The notes beneath the pieces were generated by a model. It searched no databases. It saw nothing but the letters and a program-made list of their open reading frames with translations, and was not told the origin of the DNA. The position numbers and the translations under genes were made by a program. A stretch of 7,802 bases of DNA from an uncultured Clostridia bacterium (GTDB lineage Bacteria; Bacillota; Clostridia; Christensenellales; QALW01): the NCBI GenBank assembly GCA_900550765.1, contig URTC01000070.1:1-7802 (forward strand), given 5' to 3'. Positions 1 to 5,830 of the stretch are shown in pieces (position 1 is the stretch's first letter; every line of letters starts with the position of its first letter).

Positions 1-91
1 TCACGGCGAGGTTTTGCGGATTCCGGGGTTCCGTTTGGGAAAATACGTACAGATAGTCATTGCCAAGTCCATGCATTTTAGTAAATTTCAT
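1..91 (-). CDS. dapF: Diaminopimelate epimerase, N-terminal fragment (runs off left edge)
   Basis: The first 30 codons of a gene that continues beyond base 1. DapF interconverts LL- and meso-2,6-diaminopimelate in the cytoplasm, the step before lysine and the cross-linking residue of peptidoglycan. The N-terminus reads MKFTKMHGLGNDYLYV, the hallmark opening of DapF. Asn11, which contacts substrate in characterised DapF enzymes, is present. The two catalytic cysteines would lie outside the window and cannot be checked. Two in-frame ATGs are adjacent (94-92 and 91-89). The second is chosen because GGAGG at 101-97 sits 5 bases upstream of it but only 2 bases from the first. It lies 68 bases downstream of purA on the same strand with no convincing terminator between them, so cotranscription is possible. 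Identity rests on a short but very characteristic segment. Confidence 0.88.
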   Translation of the reverse strand, partial: MKFTKMHGLGNDYLYVFSQTEPRNPQNLAV

Positions 92-96
92 CATAT

Positions 97-101
97 CCTC
101 C
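97..101 (-). promoter_or_regulatory. Ribosome binding site of dapF
   Basis: GGAGG on the minus strand, 5 bases before the ATG at 91. It decides between the two tandem ATG codons and supports a real gene start at a place where the reading frame is cut off by the window edge. Confidence 0.75.
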
Positions 102-159
102 AAAAAACCCAAAGCCTGCCTCAGCCGTTCCACACAAGCTGAAAGCCAAGCTTCCGCAG

Positions 160-1428
160 TCAATCAAATTTTATATATTCGTCTCTTCCCGCCCCGACAG
201 AAACATACCGGATGGGACTGTTTACTTTTTCTTCTATATAACGGATATATGCCTTAGCCGCCTGCGGAAGTTCCTCACGCTTTCTGCATTTTGAAACATC
301 GCCGAAGCCCTCCAGATAGGTAATGACCGGTTTTGCCCGGTTCAGCCGCTCTCCCGTCGGAAAGGCAGTCGTGACCTCACCGTCTATTTCATAAGCGGTG
401 CAGACCGGAATCTGATCCATATAAGACAGCACATCCAACTTTGTCAGGGCAATGCAATCGGCACCCTGTACGGTTACGCCGTAACGGGAAGCCGGTATAT
501 CAAAAGGCCCGACACGGCGCGGCCGGCCGGTAGCGGCCCCATATTCGCCGCCTGCGGCACGGAGCTTTTCAGCTTCAGCGCCGAACATTTCCACTGTAAA
601 CGGACCTTCTCCCACACAGGTAGAATACGCTTTCATAATACCAATAACAGAATCCAAACGCACGCCGGGAATGCCCGCGCCGATGGGCGCAAAAGAAGCT
701 AACGTTTGAGAGGATGAGGTATACGGATAGATCCCGAAATCAATATCGCGAAGTGCTCCCAGCTGCGCCTCAAACATAATATTCTTTCCTTTTTCTACAG
801 CGTTTAAAAGGTATTGGGATACATCTGTAATATACGGCGCGATTTTGCTGCCGTAGGTTTCAAGCCACTGTATCGTTTCATCAGGATCAACAGGCGCATG
901 GCCATACCCTAATACCGTAATATTTTTCCATGTAATCAATTCCCTAACACGCTCTTTAAGGCCATCCATATCCAACAGTTCTTCCATGCGAATTCCTTTT
1001 TTCATATATTTATCCGCATATACCGGAGCAATTCCCCGGCGGGTAGACCCGAACTTTTTATCCTGCAGGCGCTCTTCTTCCAGAATATCCTGCAATTTGT
1101 GATATGGCAAACATACAATCGCCTTGCTGCTGATTTTCAGATTATCCGGCGTAATACGGATTCCCTTCTCGGTAAGCGCCTCAATTTCTCCCGCTAAATG
1201 CTGCAGGTCAATCACCATACCGTTTCCCATAATATTGACAGTTGTTTCACGCAGGATCCCCGACGGCAGCAGGTTCAAAACAAATTTTCCCCTATCATTA
1301 ATCACTGTATGCCCTGCATTGTTGCCGCCCTGATACCGGCAGATAATCTCATAGTCAGAAGAAAGGAGGTCCACCATACGTCCCTTCCCTTCATCTCCCC
1401 AATTAATTCCGACGATTGCTGTAAGCAT
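160..1428 (-). CDS. purA: Adenylosuccinate synthetase (divergent clostridial-type PurA)
   Basis: A 422-residue protein of normal family length. PurA joins IMP and aspartate using GTP to give adenylosuccinate, the first committed step from IMP to AMP. The P-loop WGDEGKG is at 10-16 with the catalytic Asp12, and GNNAGHT at 35-41 supplies the catalytic His40. Further motifs are GSTRRGIAP near 127-135, DIDFGIYPY, ATGRPRRVGPFD and LTKLDVL. Several positions differ from E. coli PurA: TTGRGIGP becomes STRRGIAP, the TYPYVTSS loop becomes IYPYTSSS, and AYSTRVG becomes AYSTCVG. From memory these changes are shared by a clostridial PurA branch, so they look like a subfamily signature rather than damage. 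The ATG is preceded by AAGGA at 1441-1437, 8 bases upstream. The gene follows the ANTAR regulator after a structured 161-base gap and precedes dapF. Both PurA and the upstream GS-GOGAT genes serve nitrogen flow, PurA through aspartate. Confidence 0.95.
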   Translation of the reverse strand: MLTAIVGINWGDEGKGRMVDLLSSDYEIICRYQGGNNAGHTVINDRGKFVLNLLPSGILRETTVNIMGNGMVIDLQHLAGEIEALTEKGIRITPDNLKISSKAIVCLPYHKLQDILEEERLQDKKFGSTRRGIAPVYADKYMKKGIRMEELLDMDGLKERVRELITWKNITVLGYGHAPVDPDETIQWLETYGSKIAPYITDVSQYLLNAVEKGKNIMFEAQLGALRDIDFGIYPYTSSSQTLASFAPIGAGIPGVRLDSVIGIMKAYSTCVGEGPFTVEMFGAEAEKLRAAGGEYGAATGRPRRVGPFDIPASRYGVTVQGADCIALTKLDVLSYMDQIPVCTAYEIDGEVTTAFPTGERLNRAKPVITYLEGFGDVSKCRKREELPQAAKAYIRYIEEKVNSPIRYVSVGAGRDEYIKFD

Positions 1429-1503
1429 CTTTCATTTCCTTCTTTCTTCCTATTGTTTTATAATACCGAATTTAAATATTTTCCCATTCTGCCGCAATCC
1501 GCC

Positions 1504-1518
1504 CCTTATATTATAAGG
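1504..1518 (-). repeat. Palindrome CCTTATA-A-TATAAGG
   Basis: Perfect 7-base arms around a single central A, upstream of purA. It contains the TATAAT of the candidate promoter, so it could be an operator-like site over a -10 box, or fold in RNA as a short weak hairpin (CCUUAU/AUAAGG). No U-run follows it, so it is not a terminator. Confidence 0.5.
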
Positions 1519-1538
1519 CTTCTTCTGCTTTCTGCCTC
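1510..1538 (-). promoter_or_regulatory. purA: Candidate sigma-70-type promoter for purA
   Basis: A perfect -10 hexamer TATAAT at 1515-1510, with the best -35 at the right distance being only GAGGCA (1538-1533, 17-base spacer, 3 of 6 matches). It would give a leader of roughly 75 bases before purA. The weak -35 and the AT-rich surroundings make this tentative; purA may also be read from the upstream operon. Confidence 0.3.
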
Positions 1539-1576
1539 TGCTATACTATTCCAGCAGCGCAGCTTCCATAAAGCAG
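1525..1576 (-). other. Extended stem-loop of nested CTGC/GCAG helices
   Basis: Three helices nest on the minus strand. CTGCTTT (1576-1570) pairs with AAAGCAG (1531-1525). CTGC (1562-1559) pairs with GCAG (1535-1532). CTGCT (1557-1553) pairs with AGCAG (1542-1538) around a 10-base loop. A further CTGCCT at 1584-1579 can instead pair with AGGCAG at 1537-1532, so an alternative fold exists. The position between an RNA-binding ANTAR regulator and purA makes a regulatory RNA role conceivable, but no function is shown. Confidence 0.45.
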
Positions 1577-1589
1577 ATAGGCAGTCCCC

Positions 1590-1603
1590 CTACTTATAAG
1601 TAG
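1590..1603 (-). repeat. 14-base perfect palindrome over the ANTAR stop codon
   Basis: CTACTTATAAGTAG is self-complementary and ends with the TAG stop of the ANTAR gene. In RNA the stem can grow to about nine pairs, including U-G wobbles, by pairing CUUU (1607-1604) with the G-run at 1589-1586 and leaving a UAUA loop. No U-run follows, so it is not a classical terminator; it could be an mRNA 3' stabiliser or processing signal. Confidence 0.45.
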
Positions 1604-2174
1604 AAAGGATATTTTCTGCAATAATGCGGCGGGTAACGCATCGATCCATCGCCTGTTTTTCAATATATCGATGCGCTTCCTTTTCCGTCATTTTCAATTG
1701 TTCAATCAGCAGCCACTTTGCACGGTTCACAAGACGAATCTCTTCCATCTTTTCTTCAATCGACGCTGTTTTCTGTTCCATTTTCCGCAGCCGTTCCCGT
1801 GTACCGCACAGCAGCAGCAGAGACTGCGTGATCATCTGTATCGGCGTAGGCTTTGAAAGAGTAAGAATCCCGTAAGGAGAGACGCGTGCATTGATATCGG
1901 AATAATGTTCCGTTTTTACCAGCAGCAATATTCCCGTACTACTGTTTTCGCAAACATCCAGAGCCAGCCGTGTTCCAAAGCTATCCGGAAGAGGTGTATT
2001 AATGATTACAATATCAAAACTATTCTCCAGCAAAGAACGTCTGGCGCTTGTTACATCCGAAGCAAGAACAACCGGTTGATAACGGGTTTCGGGAAGCAGC
2101 GTGAGCAAGGATTGATTGAATTTTGCAGATGAAGATACCAAAAGCAGACTATAACAGCGTTCTGTAAAGTCCAT
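1590..2174 (-). CDS. ANTAR-domain RNA-binding regulator with degenerate receiver domain
   Basis: A 194-residue NasT/AmiR-type regulator. Residues about 8-120 have the alternating strand and helix pattern of a response-regulator receiver. Residues about 123-150 are rich in charged heptads (coiled coil). Residues about 138-190 match the ANTAR domain, including RAKWLLIEQLKMTEKEAHRY and a following KQAMDR. ANTAR proteins bind paired hexaloop hairpins in nascent RNA and prevent termination. The receiver is atypical: the first strand ends LLVSSS (11-16) instead of an acidic pair, and Asn59 (IIN) stands at the phospho-acceptor Asp site, while Lys108 (SKP) is kept. It is therefore unlikely to be phosphorylated in the usual way. 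The ATG at 2174 has GGGAGGAG at 2185-2178, 3 bases away. It follows the glutamine synthetase gene by 30 bases and probably regulates this nitrogen operon, by inference from ANTAR regulators of nitrogen genes elsewhere. Confidence 0.9.
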   Translation of the reverse strand: MDFTERCYSLLLVSSSAKFNQSLLTLLPETRYQPVVLASDVTSARRSLLENSFDIVIINTPLPDSFGTRLALDVCENSSTGILLLVKTEHYSDINARVSPYGILTLSKPTPIQMITQSLLLLCGTRERLRKMEQKTASIEEKMEEIRLVNRAKWLLIEQLKMTEKEAHRYIEKQAMDRCVTRRIIAENILSTYK

Positions 2175-2204
2175 TTGCTCCTCCCTTATCGGTTTTTTCT
2201 TTTT

Positions 2205-3413
2205 TTACCGTGTATACTGCCTTATAATAGACTGCGGCAAACATTTTGCAATAAATTCACTGCCGGCAGCAGAGGCCTTTGCCTCTGCCAGTGTCTGCGG
2301 CAATACGCGGTATCCCGCTGTGACCTTAGCGGCAGCTGTATACAGGTTGATATCAGCCGCCGGGGGTAAAACAGCGTTGGTTTTGATGCCGTCAAGTCCA
2401 GCCCGAATCAGCAGCGCAAAAGCAATATAAGGATTACATAAAGGATCCGGTGAACGCAATTCTGCCCGTTTATACTCGCCCATTGCCGCCGGAATACGAA
2501 TCAATTGCGAACGATTCTCGCTGGACCAAGAAATATACCGCGGCGCTTTTTGACTGCCAAACCGCTGATACGAAGCTTCCGTTGTATTCAAAAACACCGT
2601 TATATCTGAAACATGGGAAAGAATTCCTGCAATCAGCGAAGGCATGATTTCCCGCTTCTCTTTACTTGCAGCGGAAATATTGATATGCATTCCGTTGCCG
2701 GGCTGATCTTTCAGCGGCTTCGGTGAAAAATCAGCGTACAAACCGTTTCTGGCAGCAATCGTATTGACAACTGCACGGAATGTAACGGCATGATCTGCCG
2801 CCGTAAGCGGATCAGAATAACGAAAATCAATTTCATTCTGTCCCGGTCCCTCTTCATGATGGGAACTTTCCGGGTTAATTCCCATCTGTTCTAAAGTCAG
2901 GCAAATTTCACGGCGCACATTTTCTCCTTTATCCTCCGGTGCGATATCCATATAACCGGCAGTATCATAAGGGATTTTAGTAGGTGCGCCAGTTTCATCC
3001 CGCTCAAACAAATAAAACTCCATTTCTGAGCCGAATCCAAAGGAAATTCCTTCTTTTTCGGCATCTTCAACGGCTCTTCTTAAAATTGTTCGAGTATCCG
3101 CCTCAAAAGCAGTACCATCCGGATGTGTAACGGAACAAAACATCCGCACAACTCTTCCATGTTCCGGCCTCCACGGCAAAACAGCAAGCGTAGAGGTATC
3201 CGGATGAAGAAACAGATCCGAGTGAACCTCGTCGCCGAATCCTGCTATCGCCGAAGCATCAATGGCAATGCCGTATTCAAACGCTCTGTCAAGCTCCTGC
3301 GGCATAATGGAAATATTCTTTTGGCCGCCATAGATATCACAAAAGGCCATTCGAATAAATTTTACATCCTCTTCCGCGATATATTGCCTAATTTCGTCCT
3401 TGGAATATTTCAT
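2205..3413 (-). CDS. glnA: Glutamine synthetase, short divergent class I-like form
   Basis: A 402-residue protein, shorter than the usual 440-470. GS makes glutamine from glutamate, ammonia and ATP in the cytoplasm. Metal and substrate motifs are visible: D52 in the DASAIAGF loop, E130 and E132 (SEMEFYLF), HHEEGPGQNEID (185-196; E187 and E194), GNGMH (H243), NRSQLIRIP (300-308) and RAELRSPDP (316-324; E318, R320), followed by CNPYIAFALLIRAGLDGI. Three oddities stand out. Lys289 (SQKAP) sits where the flap glutamate of the YEAP motif is expected, with one residue fewer before it. The His after GMH is Asn (GMHIN). The chain ends about 35-40 residues early, just after the region equivalent to 'EFxxxxLG', and so lacks the usual EWxxY...WE tail. 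NLY at 356-358 resembles the adenylylation site but what follows is TAAAK, not DLP. It starts 17 bases after gltB3, preceded by AGGAAAGGCAGG. Confidence 0.88.
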   Translation of the reverse strand: MKYSKDEIRQYIAEEDVKFIRMAFCDIYGGQKNISIMPQELDRAFEYGIAIDASAIAGFGDEVHSDLFLHPDTSTLAVLPWRPEHGRVVRMFCSVTHPDGTAFEADTRTILRRAVEDAEKEGISFGFGSEMEFYLFERDETGAPTKIPYDTAGYMDIAPEDKGENVRREICLTLEQMGINPESSHHEEGPGQNEIDFRYSDPLTAADHAVTFRAVVNTIAARNGLYADFSPKPLKDQPGNGMHINISAASKEKREIMPSLIAGILSHVSDITVFLNTTEASYQRFGSQKAPRYISWSSENRSQLIRIPAAMGEYKRAELRSPDPLCNPYIAFALLIRAGLDGIKTNAVLPPAADINLYTAAAKVTAGYRVLPQTLAEAKASAAGSEFIAKCLPQSIIRQYTR

Positions 3414-3430
3414 ATGCTATCCTGCCTTTC

Positions 3431-4150
3431 CTAATTTGCAACATACATTTGCTGATACGGGTTTTTACTGTCCGGCGTTACAACCGTATAGGGACTCTGC
3501 AGCATCGTTTCTGCATCATACCCAAAGAGTTCGCAAAACTGCCGGACAAACGGCGCGATCTCTAAAATCTCTTCTTCTTTTGCAAGATGGGAAGTCGTTT
3601 GGCGGGGAAAACGAACTGAAGAGACGTCGCCGCGCAAGATCATTTTTCCTCCATGCATTCCCGTGCACGGGAAATTCCCTATCAGCGCTTTTCCGTCATT
3701 ATGCAGGCCCAATACCACAATAAGACCTCCCGCCTGATATTCCCCCAGAAAGCTGCCGGCTCTGCCGCCAATTACGATAACCGGCTTTTTGGCCTTATAC
3801 TCCTTCATATGAATCCCGGCGCGATATCCGGCATTCCCTTTAATATAAATTTGCCCGCCGCGCATCGCATATCCCGCAGCATCCCCAATGTTTCCATGAA
3901 CCACGATCATCCCGTCATTCATAGTGTCACCCACGGCATCCTGTGCATTGCCGTCTACCGTAATAAAAGCACCGCTGAGGTATGCACCAAGTGCATTTCC
4001 CGGAATCCCTTCGATCCGGATCCGCTTATCCTTCATTCCCGCCGCAATGAAACGCTGCCCCAAGCACCCCTTGATCGCACAAGTTTCACCGCTGTTCCGA
4101 ATTGCCTCATTCAAAGCAGAAAAATCAAGTCCCGCCGCATCGATTATCAT
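3431..4150 (-). CDS. Glutamate synthase C-terminal (GXGXG) domain as a separate protein
   Basis: A 239-residue stand-alone version of the GltB C-terminal beta-helix domain. Residues about 26-175 show repeated G-x3-G-x3-G turns such as GNALGAYLSG, GNAQDAVGDTMNDG, GNIGDAAGYAMRGG and GNAGYRAG, then CTGMHGGKM (162-170), typical of this family. In fused GltB this domain is structural and helps hold the amidotransferase and FMN domains together around the ammonia tunnel; the separate protein presumably does the same in a complex. It begins 2 bases after the oxidoreductase stop, with GGGAGGTG at 4168-4161, and sits directly upstream of the glutamine synthetase gene. The same fold also occurs in formylmethanofuran dehydrogenase FmdC-like proteins, but the neighbours settle the assignment to glutamate synthase. 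It could be labelled GltB3. Confidence 0.9.
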   Translation of the reverse strand: MIIDAAGLDFSALNEAIRNSGETCAIKGCLGQRFIAAGMKDKRIRIEGIPGNALGAYLSGAFITVDGNAQDAVGDTMNDGMIVVHGNIGDAAGYAMRGGQIYIKGNAGYRAGIHMKEYKAKKPVIVIGGRAGSFLGEYQAGGLIVVLGLHNDGKALIGNFPCTGMHGGKMILRGDVSSVRFPRQTTSHLAKEEEILEIAPFVRQFCELFGYDAETMLQSPYTVVTPDSKNPYQQMYVAN

Positions 4151-4152
4151 TA

Positions 4153-5400
4153 TTATACCACACCTCCCAATATATTTTTACGATATTTTTGATCCAATGC
4201 AAATAAATTTGGATTTTTTTTCAAATTTTCAAAATCCACGGTATTCAGCGGCGTTTGGGTTCGAATCAAATTCGTATAAATCCCCGCGCGCTCAACATCT
4301 CCAATCAGTTCAAAGCCGATTAGTTTTCCGTCCTTGATAAATAATTTCCGAATCCGCCGCTCAGATTTTTCCTCATACACGTCTCCCGCCGCTGCGGAAT
4401 CTCCCCTGCTGCCGGCCGTCATTACATGAAATCCAAAAAAACCGATAGAATTCATGGGAATCGCACAATCAAATTTGCTGTGTCCGCCGGCCATATTGAC
4501 TCCCGCACAGCGGCCCTGCATATATGCGTTGGGAAGCAGTGCCATCACCTTAACCGTTTTATCCGAAATATCCATGCTCTCCGTACAATCTCCCGCCGCA
4601 AAAATATCCGGAACAGATGTTTTCATAAAGGTGTCCACCGTAATACCCCGGGAGCAGGCGCCTCCGATCTCGCGGATCAGTGCGGTATTGGCCCGTACGC
4701 CTACCGCCAGAACCACAAAATCAAACTCCACCTTCACGCCGCTCTTCAAGACCGCCGCTTTTTCCTCAAAGCAGGCTACAGAATCCCCCAGGCGAAAACA
4801 AATGCCGTTCTCCTCTAAATGCCGCTGCACGAAAGACGCGCTTTCCCCGTCAAGAATACTGGACAGTATCCGGTCAGATAAATCGCACACCGTGATATTC
4901 TTTACCTTTCCATGCAGTCCCTCGGCACATTTCAAGCCTATCAACCCTGCGCCGATAATCAGAACACGGCTCTCTGCACAAAGTGCCTTTTCTATATGCA
5001 AAGCATCCTCCAGCGTCATAAACGTAAATTTCTCTTTTACCTTTTCCAATCCCTCCATCGGCGGAACAAAAGGTTCCGAGCCCGCAGCAATACACAGCGC
5101 ATCATACGCCAAGGCCTCTCCTGTTTCCAGCAGAACTTTTTTGCCGACCGGATCGATATGTTGAGCCTTTTTACCATAAAGGACCGTACAGGCATGTTCT
5201 TCATAAAAATTTTCCGGTCGATATCCCATACGCTGCAGATCAGTTTTGTTTTCCAAATAATAGGAGATCAGCGGCCGGCAATAGACAGGATATTTTTCTG
5301 CCGAGATGACGGTAACAGCACTTTCTCTGTCCACGCTGCGGATTCCCTCGATGCAGCCGGCAGCAGCAATTCCGTTTCCGATAATTACATACTTTTTCAT
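4153..5400 (-). CDS. FAD-dependent NAD(P)H oxidoreductase, electron donor for split glutamate synthase
   Basis: 415 residues from the chosen start. It is a two-dinucleotide-fold flavoprotein of the NADH oxidase/rubredoxin reductase/nitrite reductase type (Pyr_redox_2). The FAD motif VIIGNGIAAAG is at 5-15, the NAD(P)H motif VLIIGAGLIG at 146-155, and the second FAD motif DIFAAGDC at 265-272. No CxxxxC redox disulfide is seen near the FAD motif, unlike disulfide reductases. It replaces the usual GltD subunit and probably passes electrons from NAD(P)H to the adjacent ferredoxin; cofactor preference cannot be read with confidence. An ATG 21 bases upstream at 5421 is in frame but overlaps the ferredoxin gene, and AGGAGAG at 5412-5406 lies 5 bases before the ATG at 5400, so the latter is preferred. 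Only one base separates it from the ferredoxin stop. There is no frameshift or truncation. Confidence 0.9.
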   Translation of the reverse strand: MKKYVIIGNGIAAAGCIEGIRSVDRESAVTVISAEKYPVYCRPLISYYLENKTDLQRMGYRPENFYEEHACTVLYGKKAQHIDPVGKKVLLETGEALAYDALCIAAGSEPFVPPMEGLEKVKEKFTFMTLEDALHIEKALCAESRVLIIGAGLIGLKCAEGLHGKVKNITVCDLSDRILSSILDGESASFVQRHLEENGICFRLGDSVACFEEKAAVLKSGVKVEFDFVVLAVGVRANTALIREIGGACSRGITVDTFMKTSVPDIFAAGDCTESMDISDKTVKVMALLPNAYMQGRCAGVNMAGGHSKFDCAIPMNSIGFFGFHVMTAGSRGDSAAAGDVYEEKSERRIRKLFIKDGKLIGFELIGDVERAGIYTNLIRTQTPLNTVDFENLKKNPNLFALDQKYRKNILGGVV

Positions 5401-5401
5401 C

Positions 5402-5830
5402 TTATCTCTCCTCATATACAATTGCCCGGTTAGGGCAGCCAGTCACACAGGCAGGCTCCCCCGCCGCATTTTTCAGGCACAATTCACATTTCTGTACCGC
5501 TCCTTCTTCCCCCCGCGCAACCGCACCGTAAGGACAGACCAGAATACAGGTAAGACATCCGACGCATCTGGTATGATCGATACAAATAACACCGTCTTCG
5601 ATTTTCAGCGCACCGGAAATGCAGCTCTTTACGCAAAGCGGATCGGTGCAATGACGGCAGGATACGGCATAAGAAAGGCCGTCGTTTCCCTCCACGTGAA
5701 TATTCGGATAAATCTTCTTATCCTTTAACGCCTTTGCCATACCGCTGATACCAGAATTCGCATACGCACAGTTATATTCGCAAAGGCGGCAGCCCAAACA
5801 CCATTCTTCATTTACATATATCCGTTTCAT
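5402..5830 (-). CDS. Four-cluster [4Fe-4S] ferredoxin subunit (HycB/DmsB-like)
   Basis: A 142-residue iron-sulfur protein with sixteen cysteines in four sets: C11, C14, C17, C21; C58, C61, C66, C70; C89, C92, C95, C99; and C115, C118, C128, C132. This is the arrangement of the electron-transfer subunits of hydrogenase 3 and DMSO reductase, which carry four [4Fe-4S] clusters in cross-paired fashion. There is no signal peptide or membrane segment, so it is cytoplasmic. Between the flavin oxidoreductase and the FMN synthase subunit genes, it is most simply read as the wire connecting the two flavoproteins. Its ATG overlaps the TGA of the upstream synthase gene (ATGA at 5830-5827), implying translational coupling and matched stoichiometry. 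Confidence 0.9.
   Translation of the reverse strand: MKRIYVNEEWCLGCRLCEYNCAYANSGISGMAKALKDKKIYPNIHVEGNDGLSYAVSCRHCTDPLCVKSCISGALKIEDGVICIDHTRCVGCLTCILVCPYGAVARGEEGAVQKCELCLKNAAGEPACVTGCPNRAIVYEER
5406..5412 (-). promoter_or_regulatory. Ribosome binding site fixing the oxidoreductase start
   Basis: AGGAGAG inside the end of the ferredoxin gene, 5 bases before the ATG at 5400. It selects the start that places the FAD glycine motif at the very N-terminus, over an in-frame ATG seven codons earlier. Confidence 0.7.

Larger units (their letters stand above)
1429..1589 (-). other. Structured intergenic region between ANTAR gene and purA
   Basis: 161 bases without a credible gene on either strand. 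On the minus strand it holds, in order, the tail of a palindrome over the ANTAR stop codon, an extended stem-loop (1576-1525), a second palindrome (1518-1504), a TATAAT sequence, an AT-rich stretch (about 1482-1451) and a purine-rich leader with the purA ribosome binding site. I see no hairpin followed by a U-run, so there is no typical intrinsic terminator. It may hold the purA promoter and an RNA control element. Confidence 0.6.

Noticed and set aside
102..159. Possible intrinsic terminator after purA (TCAGC/GCTGA hairpin and a T6 run at 107-102).
   Set aside because: The stem is only about 5-7 pairs with a 12-base loop, and the T-run is separated from it by well over ten bases, so it does not fit the terminator pattern.
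1198..1599. Plus-strand open frame covering the start of purA and the intergenic gap.
   Set aside because: It lies mostly antisense to purA, has no ribosome binding site that I could see and no recognisable motif; the gap is better explained as non-coding with inverted repeats.
2175..2204. Possible terminator or promoter in the A-rich gap between the glutamine synthetase and ANTAR genes.
   Set aside because: There is no inverted repeat or U-run on the minus strand and too little room for a promoter; the segment is accounted for by the GGGAGGAG ribosome binding site.
3653..4192. Long open frame on the plus strand (179 codons) opposite the GXGXG-domain gene.
   Set aside because: It is antisense to a clearly recognisable gene, shows no family motif, and another antisense frame overlaps it; the repetitive glycine codons on the other strand explain the openness.
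4454..5164. 236-codon open frame on the plus strand opposite the oxidoreductase.
   Set aside because: No recognisable domain and Ser/Pro/Thr-rich shadow composition; the minus-strand frame has complete FAD and NAD motifs.
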